This document shows, piece after piece, positions 53,442 through 64,000 of a DNA stretch of 64,000 nt. Each line of letters starts with the position of its first letter. Position 1 is the stretch's first letter. A program made the translations under genes and the position numbers. The notes beneath the pieces are model-generated. The model was given only the letters and a program-made list of their open reading frames with translations, searched no databases and was not told where the DNA came from. This stretch comes from Meghimatium bilineatum (Eukaryota > Mollusca > Gastropoda > Stylommatophora > Philomycidae): contig CM067319.1 of NCBI GenBank assembly GCA_034231615.1, forward strand, positions 8,046,391 to 8,110,390, given 5' to 3'.

Positions 53442-53904
53442 ATTTAAAAAAAAACAATGTAAAAAAATTAATAATAATAATAAACACAATAACAAGGACT
53501 GTTTTCTACGTTAAGGTCCAACTGGGACATTTCTCAAGAACAACATAACAAACAAGAAACACACAAAACCATACAAATATTTAACAATATGGACTTGACA
53601 TGTTGTCCTCACCATAAAACTTTTCCAAGTAACATCGCGACATGTCTGTTTAGTAGATGGTGAATTATGTGCGTTCAATATGCTGTCACATGTTTGCGCA
53701 TTGTTGATAGACCGATATAGCAATAGATCAAAGAACAAGTGTCAAAGGTCATGAATTAATAGGTAATACATCAGATCAAGTGAAAACCCAACGTAAAAGA
53801 TGAAAAATGCGAACACCGAACTTGCACACAAACCAAATATTATGTATGTGGAAAATAACACGAGGACAAAGTCAAGAGTAGAAGGCTACAAATAAGTAAC
53901 GTCG
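53442..53904. other. No recognisable gene
   Basis: AT-rich sequence with a few diverged CAAACAAGAAACACACAAAA blocks. Nothing recognisable. Confidence 0.45.
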
Positions 53905-54070
53905 ATGTGCGTGTGCGTGTGCGTGTGCGAGTGCGAGTGCGTGTGCGAGTGCGTGAGCGTGTGCGTGTGCGTGTGTGTGTGTGGGTGGGTGTGTGTGTGT
54001 GTGTGTGTGGGTGTGTGTGGGGGCGGGGGCGGGTGCGAGTGTGTGCGTGCGTGTGTGTGTGTGTGTGCGC

Positions 54071-54101
<31 letters not shown>

Positions 54102-54105
54102 GATT
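53905..54105. repeat. (GT)n/(GTGCGT)n tract
   Basis: Alternating purine-pyrimidine GT and GTGCGT repeats with G-rich patches (GGGGGCGGGGGCGGG). Potential Z-DNA or quadruplex former. Frames of Cys/Val or His/Thr are artefacts. Confidence 0.95.
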
Positions 54106-54229
54106 TTTCACAAATAGATGACGAAATGTGTCATCAAATAGAGAAACGTGAATAAGAAAACGCACTAGTAACCTTTTTCTTAGATCGGACCACCTCCCTT
54201 TCAGTAATGTGTATCTACTGCCTTATATG

Positions 54230-55080
54230 TCTGAGTAGAGTAATAGGGATTGAAAAGTATGATACGGGTACCAATGGGGAGCTCATGGCGATTTTGGGGT
54301 GCACAGGGTTCTGCTTTGTTCTCGCAGACCCAGGGCTAGAAGATATCAAAGATCCTAAAAGCAACTTCTCGTGGTGCACCCTAGACTACTTCAAAGCTCG
54401 TGCGAAATGTCTGGCTACCGCTTTACGATTCTTGTCCGGGCAGTGTAGATTGAGAAGGCAGTTTTGTTCGCACATAACAAACAAGATGTCTGAATGACAT
54501 CTCGCGGTCCGCACATAACAAACGAGATGTCTGAATGACATCTCGCGGTCCGCACAGCCAGATCAGTGTCGGAGCAGAGTAAGGCAGCATCTAGCCTGAA
54601 CTGCCGGGCTGTCATGTCGCAAGTTCACGAACATCGAGAATCTAAGTCTCCGAATAAGTAAGGATTGAGTGCAATTAGAGAGTAACACAGCGCTAAAGGG
54701 GGCGTCATGTGCCAATAGAATGGAGGAAAATCTATAAATAAATTGTAATTAAAACAATGTCTAACTCGTGACCAAGCTTCTAGTTACACCCCCCATCCCC
54801 CCAAAAAAAATGTCTCGCGAAAAAAGAAGCAGCACAAGTCCCTTGTACTCCTAAAATGTGTAGAGGAATGAGAAGTTGGCAACGTTGGTGAATAAACCTC
54901 GACTAATAGCGCGAACGAACCCGAACCCGAGCACAACTATACTGTAGAGGGTTTTCTACAGGGACTCGATACAAAAGTAAAACTAGTGTCACCTGAGATA
55001 TAGGTCACAAGAGGCGACTAAGAGTATGTGTGACGTTTCTACTAACCTAACTACGATGTCAGCTCACCAACAGCCACGAC
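54230..55080 (+). repeat. Dispersed repeat C
   Basis: GGGGTGCACAGGG at 54297 and CGTGGTGCACCCTAG ending at 54384 bound the conserved 88 bp block. It reads LADPGLEDIKDPKSNFSWCT in one frame. Further along, GAGTGCAATTAGAGAGTAAC and AGCGCTAAAGGGGGCGTC have counterparts at 55812-55870. A 41 bp duplication (GCACATAACAAACAAGATGT onward) sits at 54470-54555 and contains the small palindrome GATGTCTGAATGACATC. Confidence 0.5.
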
Positions 55081-55471
55081 TAAACAATCAATATCTTTCC
55101 ACATGTTCATCCCCTCCCCCACCACTAGGTCCGATCTTTAATGATCCGTTTTTTATTAGCTGGTGACACAAATTATAGTTAAAGTGGCCAATGAACAGCT
55201 GGTACTAGTCTCATCAACTAAGAAGTGGCCAATGAACAGCTGGTACTAGTCTCATCAACTAAGAAGTGGCCAATGAACAGCTGGTACTAGTCTCATCAAC
55301 TAAGAAGTGGCCAATGAACAGCTGGTACTAGTCTCATCAACTAAGAAGTGGCCAATGAACAGCTGGTACTAGTCTCATCAACTAAGAAGTGGCCAATGAA
55401 ACGCTCGTATTAGTCTCATCAACTAAGAAGTGACCAATGAAAATCGTGTATTAATCTCATCAACTAAGAAG

Positions 55472-56787
55472 TGGGGTGCAAAGGGAACGCATTGCTCTAG
55501 GCGGACCCAGGGTTAGCAGATAACCAAGATCCCAAATGTACCTCCACGCGGTGCACCCTGGAAACAGAAATACAGCAGCTCGAGCTGATTCTGGCCATAT
55601 CATTTGGGGATCTTGTCCGAGAATGTGGAGGTAGCAGATGGAAAGAGATTTGACTGCACAAGAGACAGACAATATCTCCGATACCACCAGCATCACCACA
55701 TATAGCGACACTGTCGACATACAGTGAAGCTAGTCAGTCCAGTCCGAACATTGGAGGGGCGGCCAATGTAAAATGCACGTAAAGGTAGATGCATGGCGAG
55801 AGACAAATAGATTTCATACCGAGTGCAATGAAACAATGAAAGGGCAGAAAAGCGCTAGAGGGCAGCGCGAACTGCAAATAGAACGTGAAAAGTCCCTAGG
55901 AAAGGGGAACTTCAAGCTCCGTCAGCTCGAGACGAGCTTCTAGTTACCTGTGTTCCTTACAGGCAGATACCCAGACCCATTCATTGGCGTTGGGTAAAGC
56001 AAGAAGACCTAATCCAACTCTAATGTCGAGCCTTCCTAAACCGGAAATATGCTCGCGAAGAGAAAGGGTTCTGTACCCGATGGGCTTAGGCAAGAAAGGC
56101 ACAACGATGGTAGTCCTGGCCCAACTCTACTGTCAAGGTTTCCTATACCGGAAGTACACTTGCAGAGAGAAACGGTTCAGTACCCAATGGGCTCAGGCAC
56201 AAAAGGGACAACGATTTAGCCCTGGTCCAACTCTACTGTCAGGTTTTCCTACACCGGAAATACACTTGAAGAGAGAACGGGTGATGGGCTCAGGCGCTAT
56301 TGGGACAAGGACGCTCAGCTCGAGAACGCCTTGCTCTCAAACGCGTGGTGTGAGACTCGAACTTGGACAAGGGGTACACGATGTCGGTGAATGACACCTC
56401 GGCTAAGAGGGCGAAAGAGCCAGGGTCCAACTCCTCTGTTGAGTTCTTCCCCTTAAGGAACCAGGCTCACGGATGAGAAACGGTTCAGTACCCAATGTGC
56501 ACAGGCACATCACGTTTCAATTACACGAGGCAAGTTCATAGACAGTGGAACACCTCGTTCGAGTCAGACGAGAGCAAAAATCGTCTGGGTGAAGAGTCGC
56601 CACTACGCGTGCCTGGAGACAGATATAGAGGCTGTCACAGGCTAAGGGTAGCCCACCCGAATTGTCAAGGCATGCCGAAATCGGATGTGCTAGGCCTACA
56701 AGGCGCATAACGGTGGCACAACGTAATCACGCTCCCGGCGGAAATCGCACGGATATCCGTGATGGTTACAATGGAGCGAACGCAAAA
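55472..56787 (+). mobile_element. Family C insertion within the 41 bp array
   Basis: It starts with GGGTGCAAAGGGAACGC, contains the conserved 88 bp block (GLADNQDPKCTSTRCTLE in one frame) and ends with a decayed SINE-A-like stretch (GCATGCCGAAATCGGATGTG to GAACGCAAAA). CATCAACTAAGAAGTG flanks both sides, but this is also the array unit, so it cannot be called a TSD with certainty. The frames in it (up to 136 codons) show no known domain. Confidence 0.55.
56010..56500. repeat. About 107 bp tandem repeat in family C
   Basis: CCAACTCTACTGTC recurs at about 56013, 56121 and 56227, with a diverged fourth at 56428. Each unit also has CCGGAAATACACTTG-type, AGAGAAACGGTTCAG-type and ACCCAATGGGCTCAGGCA-type blocks. 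Confidence 0.8.
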
Positions 56788-56930
56788 CATCAACTAAGAA
56801 GTGACCAATGAAAAGCCTGTATTAATCTCATCAACTAAGAAGTGACCAATGAAAAGCTGGTATTAATCTCATCAACTAAGAAGTGACCAATGAAAAGCTG
56901 GTATTAATCTCATCAACTAATAAGCGACGT

Positions 56931-57600
56931 TATGTCGTACTAGCGAACTAGCATATTTTTGGAGATGGAGAATAACCTCATAGTCCCTTCCAAAATTAAA
57001 CACCGTTCTAAAGGTCGCACAGAACCCAATATTAAACCGATTATATATATATTAGAAGTCTCAATTACCACCAGGACTCACAAAAACTAGATAATCTACT
57101 TGACGCATTCGAAATATTTATAAGCCTTGGGTAATGTGCATAATTTTACCATCAAGGCATTATGTAGAAAATGGAGTATTCGAACAATGCCAGAACTACG
57201 TAATTTAAAAACAGGAAATCACAGATAACGTCTCGATTCCCTTGCAGATCATTCAAATATACCAGCTAACAAAGACTGGTATAGATTCTTGAGTGTCTTG
57301 GAGGTGTCACATAGTACGATAACTTTCCGCACAGATGATCTATCACACGTACAGATTACTATCAGCGAAATAGGTTCGATCAATAACATCTATTGTGTGA
57401 CAGAGAGGAATGTAGCTTGTACATACATGAAATATGGCACCACGTTTGTATCAGATTTTCAAACACAAATCTATCCCGATGAAAACCAAAATTCGAAACA
57501 TACATTCAATGTTCATACCAACAAGAGTTATTAATATCGGACACTAGCTAAAAACAAGATAGAATAGAGAGAGGACTGCGTGTGAAATGAGATATTAAAT
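56931..57600. other. No recognised gene; one 81-codon frame
   Basis: A plus-strand frame at 57289-57534 (starting MSVLEVSHSTITF) is of ordinary composition and has a possible splice acceptor (CCTTGCAG) at 57240-57247 upstream. I recognise no family and would treat it as chance until expression is shown. Confidence 0.25.
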
Positions 57601-57835
57601 ACAGAAGTAAACAGAACAAGAAGAGATCATGTTATGAATGAAGAGATTACAAGAACTATTGGAACAACATCTGTGATCAAATATAATGAAAAACAGAGAT
57701 TGAAATGTTCAGCCACTTAATGATAATGAACTCATTGTCCAGGAATACGTGAATACGATATGAACATGGAAACAGCAAGTGTAGAAGAAGACCTAGAAGA
57801 AGGTGGATTGAAGGAGCCACCAGCGGTTCTGTGAT
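57600..57835 (+). mobile_element. LINE C-terminal fragment (R3-like)
   Basis: EVNRTRRDHVMNEEITRTIG, TTSVIKYNEKQRLKCS and, after a frameshift, KCRRRPRRRWIEGAT give the typical order of an RTE-like C-terminal domain with the (G)RPRRRW box. Truncated on both sides. Confidence 0.65.
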
Positions 57836-58964
57836 ACAATGTTACTGCATATCAAGCCACCAAATGTGGATATATACTCGTAGTGACCGCAAAGGCACCA
57901 CTCTCCTCCCTGATCGTTTTACATGCGCACTGCACTGTGAAAGCCAAGCATTGCGAACATGTCTAATCACAGATCCATCAGTGTATATAATCACAACACC
58001 CTCTTTGGTATTCTCACTGACCAAAGCCTGCAATTCTTTCTCCACAGCTGTGAGACACCATTCTCTGCATTCCCTGTCAAGTGATATTACTACTCTCAAA
58101 CAAGTTTCGAAATCCGTGGGTAGACTTATCCATTCCGCACCTGCTGTCACATCCTGCAATCTGCACACGCTTTATATGACATCCTCAGTACGTCCCATCC
58201 ACGACCTCCCTCTCTTGAGTATGCTGCCTTTAACTTTCTAAAATTTCGGAATGCAACAAGTGTTCCTTATCTGCATGTATTTGAAGGTACGCCCGTGCAC
58301 GGCAATACTGTAATCTATGCTCAGTTGTTGGGCAGTCAAGTAGGTATCGCATAGCTCTTGTCGATGTGTCGCTTGCGCACTCAAGTATTCTTCTTCTTCT
58401 TCTTCTGCGGTCGTTCTCAAACTCCTGCAGATTAGCAGGATATAGTCTGGAGAACGGAATGCGTTGTGTCATGGTTTACAGCATTGCTGCGATATCTGCG
58501 CCTTTCGGCCGGACACATCCGACTTCAGCATGGCTTTGCGTCACTGACCCTATATGGGATGGGACAGCCAACTCCATCCCATAACCTCCTTAGTCGCCTT
58601 TTACGACATGCGTGGAAGGTAAACAGTGTTGCTATTCTTTGTTTCCCTTTCGGGCCCCGGCAATACACGGGCGGCACCCAAGTATGATACTCATTGCTGT
58701 ATTCTGGATTCTATCCAGTCTCTCGATCCGAGTTTGGCTAAGAGTCAGAATTGCCAATGCATATTCCATCACAGCCACAACCAAACCCTGGTACAAAAGA
58801 AATAACAACCTCTAATCACACTGCGCAGCAGCCATAACCTTCATTGCTGCAAAACCTTTGCCTGCCCTTTTGATAACGTGGTCAACATGTTCCCTGAAAC
58901 TTAGACTTCTGTAAAAAACAAAACAACACACACCCAGATATCTCATTGTACCAGTTCTTTCTAA
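57836..58964 (-). mobile_element. LINE RT-thumb and RNase H fragment, split by SINE-A
   Basis: Reading down the minus strand: ERTGTMRYLGVCCFVFYRSL, FREHVDHVIKRAGKGFAAMK, VMAAAQCD, LYQGLVVAVMEYALAILTLS, RIERLDRIQNTAM, then (after SINE-A) DTSTRAMRYLLDCPTTEHRL and ARAYLQIHADKEHLLHSE. An RNase H start follows with VVIIYTDGSVIRHVRN and, frameshifted, TIREESGAFAVTTS. This is the post-palm region of an I-like or related LINE followed by RNase H. The palm itself is absent. It is joined at about 58965 to the RNase H of a second LINE. Dead. Confidence 0.75.
58389..58674 (-). mobile_element. SINE-A, 286 bp, with 11 bp TSD in LINE
   Basis: CACTCAAGTAT (58378-58388) and CACCCAAGTAT (58675-58685) flank it with one mismatch. 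It is close to consensus throughout (TTCTTCTTCTTCTTCTGCGG to CAATACACGGGCGGC) and is the best reference for the length of the family. The interrupted LINE resumes on both sides. Confidence 0.95.
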
Positions 58965-61900
58965 ACTTTGCCCGGATAACGAAACTAGGTGGTACAAGGC
59001 AACTTCTAGTGCTGTTATTTCAGCTTCATAGTTAGAACATATCTCCCCACAGGCATCGAACATCTCATCAGATGTTTTGTCTGGATATTCTATATAGATA
59101 CCATAACCTGCTGTGATGGTGGCTTTAAAAGCAGACCCATCTGTATAGACATGAATCTATTGTTATGTGTAGGTGTCTATTGTTTTCTGTGTTGCTTTTA
59201 TAAGACTTACTGAGTCGGAACTTTTCGTTGCATTATCTCTTCATTGTGTCTTGATTTCAGGCAATTTAAATCCTGCATTGGTGTAAAAAAAATTCTACTT
59301 TTTGCAGTTCATGTCTCTTGTCTGGAAGGTGATAACTGTCTTTTATTTCATTGACATGGGTCAGGACTGACTTTTGTTTTATTCTGTGGTTTGGTTGCCA
59401 GTTTTCTACAAGTTGTTTATGTAGGTGGTCTATGTTCATTCTTTTGCTTCTTTCACAAGCCTCCATTGCAGCCATATCTCTCCGTAACTCAATGGGTTCT
59501 ACATTTGTATGTATCTCACATGCAGCCGTTGGTGTAGAACTCATTGCTCCACTAATAATACGTAGGGCATTGTTCTGCACTCTGTCTAGGGATTCTACAT
59601 TTGTCTTGGAACATGTTGTCAGGACTGCACTGTTGTATTCTAAAGCAGAACGTATGTAACCAAGATATAGTCATCTGATGGTATCCTTGTCTGATCCCTA
59701 GGATGTTCCCGTCAGACTTTTCGGTAGCTGTAATCGTTCAAGTGCTTTATTATTGACATTTTCTATATGCTTCTTTAAATTACTATATATGCTCTATATT
59801 CTTCATTCGAAATTACTTTAAATGGACAACAACTTGAAAAAGTACACAAATTCTCCTATCTAGGAAGCAAATTGACACTCGACGGTGATGTCATGCCAGA
59901 AATTACAACTCGCATTGCCCTAGCATCAAGTGCATTTAACAGACTGTCTAATATCTGGAAGTCAATCAGCACACGCACGAAAATGCGCTTATTTAATTAC
60001 TGCGTTATTCCGGTGCTATCATATGGATGTGAGAGCTGGAAAAGCTCTTTATCTTCAGAAAAGAAATTATTGAGTTTCGAGAATAAATGTCTTCGTAGGA
60101 TAACTAACACCCATTGGAGTGAATTCAAATCGAATGATAAAATAAGAGAAGAGACACATCAAAAATTCATCACAGATGTTATATCAAAAAACGCCGTTGG
60201 TTCTACATCGGACATGTCCTTCGCGCAGACACCAACAGAATACACCACCAATATCTTGAATGGATACCTACAGGCAAAAGAGCAAGGGGTAGACCAAAAG
60301 AAACACTCAGAAACAATACTTAGAGAAAGTAAAACAACCATTATTCATACTATTAAAGAACTGTACAGAATAGCTTTGAACAGACAGAATTGGAGAGATC
60401 TGACCTCTGCCCTATGCAATAACTTCAGCCCAAAAGGAAAATGAATGAAACGAATATGCTTCTTTAGGGTGAGCTGCCGATCAAGCGTAATTCCCAGATA
60501 TGTGACATGTTATTCTCTTGGCAATTTCTGTGTATCCAACCATAGATTGATATTTTCTGTGGCAGCTTTGTGACTATTGGTAAAGATGATATAGACAGTG
60601 TTCTCACTGTTTGTTTTTAGTTTCCATGTTTGACAGTACTCGCGTAGTCTTCTTAAATCTCCATTTAGTCTTTTGGCTGAGCTTTCAACATTCTCATGGC
60701 TCTGCCATATTGTTAGGTCATCAGCATAAAGGGCTTTTTCAGCTTTGATATGTTTGGCAAGGTCATTAATGTAAATGAGAAAGAGGGTGTAGCTTAAAGC
60801 AGAACCCTGTGGTAAGCCTTCCTCTAGAACTTCTTTAGATGAGATTGCATAATTTATCTTTGTCTGGATTGTTCTGTCAATTAGGAAGTATGTTATCCAG
60901 TTATATTAGCGTTCCACTAATTCCCTTCTCAATAATCTTCATCAATAGGTCTTTTATCCATACTCGGTCATAAGCCTGCTGTAAGTCAAAGAATATGGCT
61001 ACAGTATGTTTGTTTTCCTGGAATCCATCATGGATTTTCTGTGTCAACCTAAATAGTTGGTCTTCTGTGCAACTGCCTTTTCAGAAACCAGCCTTTTCAT
61101 AGCAGAGGATGTTTGAGCTCTCGAGGAACCAGTAAAGTCGTGCGTTAACCATTCCTTCTGCTAATTTCCCAAGAAATGATGTTAGGGATATGGGGCGGTA
61201 GATTTTGGGTTCATCTGGAGGTTTGTTAAATTTCAGGTTGGGAAAGATGTGAGCATTTCTCCAATGTTTAGGCAGTTTTCCATTTCTCCAGGTCATATTT
61301 ATTAGTTTAAGGAGTACTTCTTTCCCTGATGTACTCATGTGTGTTAGCATTTCATTATACATTTTATCTTGTCCAGGAGACTTTGTTGACTTTAGTTTCT
61401 TCAGCCCTTGTTGGAGTTCCTGCATATTGAAGTCATCTTCAAATATGGATGAGCTAGAAGTTTGGACTTTTTCTTGCTGCTTCAGTATGTACAGACGCTT
61501 CTTGTCAGCCTCGGACAGCTTCCCTTCTTTGTTCACACTGGCAAAAAAGTGGTTAAAGTGTTCTGCCTTTTTTCTGATCTGTGGTGATTTTTCTGTTTCC
61601 ATCTATCACATGTTTATCATTTGTTCTTCTTCTTTTTCCAGACAAATTGTTGATCATGGCACAAGCCTATCTACCACTTTTCCTTAGATCTAAACTTGAG
61701 CATGTTTTTGTCGATTTATCATGTTTGGCCTTCTTCACTATTAGTTTTAATTTAGCACATGTTTTATTGTAAATGATTTTTGCTTCTTGTGAAGGTGCGA
61801 TCTCAAAGGCTTCTTTTGCTTTTTTCTCTCTCAAGGATTTAATCTTTCTCTGTTGTAGAATGGTTTGTATGATTTCCTACTGCCGCTTGTGATGCTTTGT

Positions 61901-62105
61901 GATGTTGAATTGATGATAGCTTTTGTCACCTCATCAGTAAATGTTTCTACGTCATTGCTTTTGATATTACACAGCAGATATTTCTTGGAATAGTTTCCAA
62001 TCTGCCTTGCCAAAATTCCAGCGAATTTTCCGTTTGAAATATGCTTTGTTGGGTGTAGTTATGGTGGTGAGGATTGGTCTATGGTCACTTTCATCAATCA
62101 ATTAA
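58965..62105 (-). mobile_element. I-like LINE: endonuclease end, RT, RNase H; interrupted
   Basis: The most complete LINE in the window, read on the minus strand. The end of the APE-type endonuclease is LIDESDHRPILTTIT (about 62100, with the SDH active-site motif). A linker follows. RT starts in an open frame at 61602-61081 with LKKLKSTKSPGQDKMYNEML, WRNGKLPKHWRNAHIFPNLK and YRPISLTSFLGKLAEG. Motif A is FFDLQQAYDRVW (about 60995), motif B GLPQGSALSYTLFLIYINDL (about 60815-60760) and motif C ALYADDLTIW (about 60740). The RT thumb follows 59777 (YIRSALEYNSAVLTTCSKTN, SLDRVQNNALRIISGAMSST), then an RNase H start IHVYTDGSAFKATITAGYGI and YEAEITALEVALY near 59150-58970. Several stops and a 676 bp LINE insertion make it inactive. 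Confidence 0.88.
59778..60453 (+). mobile_element. 5'-truncated RTE-like LINE with 13 bp TSD
   Basis: A plus-strand frame to 60444 encodes an RTE-like C-terminal domain: EKVHKFSYLGSKLTLDGDVM, ITTRIALASSAFNRLSNIWK, YCVIPVLSYGCESWKSSLSS, FENKCLRRITNTHWSEFKSN and a tryptophan-containing end RQNWRDLTSALCNNFSPKGK. The 3' UTR is only about 10 bp, ending AATGAATGAA. ATATGCTTCTTTA occurs at 59765-59777 and 60454-60466. It inserted into the minus-strand I-like LINE. RT is missing by 5' truncation. Confidence 0.9.
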
Positions 62106-62845
62106 AAACTAATGGAAGTGGTGGTTCAAGTAGATCAGCCACCACGCCTTCTAGCGAAAAATAATATGTATATTTGTTTTTATCACACCTGAAATCCATT
62201 CTCAAGTTTCATCATCAGTTGCAACGCCATTATTCTCCAAACTTTGTTTTGTCATAATCACGCGTTCTTCCCTTAAATTTACTTTCACTGTCCATCTTTT
62301 TCTTTTGTTACTTTTCCACCTTGGTCCTGACCGTTGTTCTCACTCCACGTGATGGCAGCCTTTGACATTCTCTAGTGAAATGTTCCGTAATGTTACACTT
62401 CGTACTGAAAATTAAACCTGTCTTATAGCCAGATATACCTTTGCACTGCACGAATTATTACAAGGTGTTGGTAATTTCCAGAGGGCCTCGACTTCACGAC
62501 TTCCCCGACCATGAATATTGCTTTCACACTTCTTCTTCATTCTTTCTGGTCAGCGCGTCTTTTGTGTGAAGAAGATTCACGCCTTGTGGGTCCGAAGTGA
62601 CCCCAGGAGCCAAGCTATTTATGAATTGGCACTAATATTTCTTCGATTGCGTGGCGATACTGGATTACCTTCTCTTTAGAGGGGAAAGGTTGATGGTGGC
62701 ATGCTTCCAGGGAGTCCATTGTGTTCTGACCAGGAACCGACACTATGTCGTAGGTTGCTTTTGGCGAAGGGCATCAGAAAATTCACAGATGGTTTAAAAT
62801 GTTAATACTAAGTATGGCTGAGGTGGAACATACCCCTGTTGTCTT
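62106..62845. other. No recognisable gene
   Basis: Upstream of the LINE endonuclease remnant. No further endonuclease motif, SINE or tandem repeat is recognised. Confidence 0.45.
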
Positions 62846-62847
62846 CT

Positions 62848-63280
62848 TCGTTCGTTCTCGAACTCCTGAATTTTGCCAGGATGTAGTTCGCAGAATAAGA
62901 GGTACTGTATCATGGATTATAGTTGGACTATGCTGAAAATGGAAGTGCTGGGTCGGAAGGCGTAAAATAACGCAGCTTCACTGTGAAACTGGTAGCGCAG
63001 CGTACTTTAAACACATTCCTTCGGATTTCATACGAACTCTCGTGTTGGTTCTCAGAGAGCGAACCAGACGGAGAACAGCGTGGCTGCGATATCAGCGACT
63101 TTCGCATTGACACATCTGATTTCAGAATGGCTTCTGAATAACTTTGACCCGTTATCAAATAAGACAGCCAATTCACTTCTCCACCCCCAAACTCTTCTTA
63201 GTCGTCTCTTAAGATATAAATGACATGTAACATCGGGTCTATTCTTTGATCCCCTTTCACACATCGACAATACGAGCATC
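62848..63280 (-). mobile_element. SINE-A, rearranged with inverted segment
   Basis: The outer parts are reverse SINE-A (TCTTCGTTCGTTCTCGAACT at the left; TCAGCGACTTTCGCATTGAC to CTTTCACACATCGACAATAC at the right). Between them, 62931-63010 (TATGCTGAAAATGGAAGTGC, TGGGTCGGAAGGCGTAAAAT) runs in the plus direction. Two copies or an internal inversion could explain it. Confidence 0.65.
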
Positions 63281-63514
63281 GATGATTTTTATTAAATGAT
63301 AGATTATTAAAGAAAAACATAAGGCAGTAAACAAGATTTTAACCAGGTCCGCTTAGGTGGCACCTTCTCACCTCGCAACTTGAGTCAAGACGGCTTCCAT
63401 CTCGATGAAGTGTGTTCCACATTATTGATATTCTAGCGTTCTTCCTGAATACAAATATGAACGTACAAAAAAGACGAAATCAAGTTCTTTTCTTTTCTCA
63501 AGTCAACATTCATA

Positions 63515-63925
63515 ACCATATTTTCTTTACTAGCATTTACTTGACGTGGTCATATTTTCTTTACTAGCATTTACTTGACGTGGTCATATTTTCTTTACTA
63601 GCATTTACTTGACGTGGTCATATTTTCTTTACTAGCATTTACTTGACGTGGTCATATTTTCTTTACTAGCATTTACTTGACGTGGTCATATTTTCTTTAC
63701 TAGCATTTACTTGACGTGGTCATATTTTCTTTACTAGCATTTACTTGACGTGGTCATATTTTCTTTACTAGCATTTACTTGACGTGGTCATATTTTCTTT
63801 ACTAGCATTTACTTGACGTGGTCATATTTTCTTTACTAGCATTTACTTGACCTGGTCATATTTTCTTTACTAGCATTTACTTGACGTGGTCATATTTTCT
63901 TTACTAGAATTTACTTGACGTAACC
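63515..63925. repeat. 34 bp minisatellite (about 11.5 copies)
   Basis: Unit GTGGTCATATTTTCTTTACT plus AGCATTTACTTGAC, almost invariant (single changes such as GACCTGG and TAGAATT). No SINE or LINE match at its edges. A young array. Confidence 0.96.
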
Positions 63926-64000
63926 ATATATGTGAACGTTCTTATCCGAAGCCTCACTGTGACAGCGTACCCACAAAATTTCTAGCTCTAATTTAAGCAA

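Larger units (their letters stand above)
55178..56930. repeat. 41 bp minisatellite split by a 1.3 kb insert
   Basis: Unit AAGTGGCCAATGAACAGCTG plus GTACTAGTCTCATCAACTAAG. About seven copies lie at 55178-55470; three to four more, of the AAGTGACCAATGAAAAGC subtype, at 56788-56930. The two unit subtypes before the insert grade into that after it, so one array was interrupted. Confidence 0.9.

Noticed and set aside
58366-58687. Recurrent 70-90 codon frames with VYSIAAISAPFG or TFHACRKRRLRRLW-type peptides found many times in the window
   Set aside because: They coincide with SINE-A copies in either orientation; the similarity is at the DNA level and stops are freely placed.

Overview
This is a stretch of repeat-dominated nuclear DNA from a eukaryote, most likely an invertebrate animal. 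The signs are many decayed non-LTR retrotransposon (LINE) fragments of RTE-like and I-like type, hundreds of base pairs of short interspersed elements, palindromic MITE-like elements, and long minisatellites. A lophotrochozoan such as a mollusc is my guess only; nothing in the sequence fixes the taxon. I found no convincing host protein-coding gene, no rRNA and no intact tRNA gene. Almost every open frame is either a retrotransposon remnant or a by-product of a stop-free tandem repeat.

Two related SINE-like families dominate. SINE-A (about 270-290 bp) starts near CCCGTGTGTTGCCGG and ends in GAACGCAGAAGAAGAAG. SINE-B (about 150-165 bp) starts near CGAAGACGGATGTGTCG, shares the 3' half of SINE-A plus about 40 extra bases, and ends in GAACGCTGAAGAAGAAG. 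Many copies have 8-13 bp target-site duplications (TSDs). Both tails match the 3' end of an RNase H-bearing LINE in the same window (around 5112-5143 and 40705-40800), which suggests that LINE mobilises them. At least five LINE lineages are present as 5'-truncated or broken copies. R1 and R2 are RTE-like, ending in (TGA)n. R3 has a GRPRKRW-type C-terminus. An I-like group carries endonuclease, reverse transcriptase and RNase H. A further RTE-like element sits at 59778-60453.

Layout: 0.6-9.0 kb is a mosaic of LINE pieces with SINE insertions. 9.3-19 kb holds minisatellites (41, 40, 26 and 31 bp units), several grown inside SINE or LINE copies. 19.475-26.175 kb is a single 6.7 kb array of short CACCATCACTGTACCAC-type units. 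26-32 kb has SINEs, foldback elements and a 2.6 kb array grown inside SINE-A. 32-43 kb has LINE fragments (the best preserved at 32186-33150) and further arrays. 43-57 kb has foldback elements, AT-rich and pyrimidine-rich arrays, and a dispersed unknown family (C). 57-62 kb is a nest of I-like LINE remnants invaded by SINE-A and an RTE-like LINE, each with TSDs. The right end has a rearranged SINE-A and a 34 bp array.

The main observation is that at least ten tandem arrays, from 2-3 copies to about 60, are internal expansions of different segments of SINE-A, SINE-B or LINE 3' ends. The window therefore shows several stages of minisatellite birth from mobile elements. Boundaries of degenerate repeats are good to about 10-20 bp.
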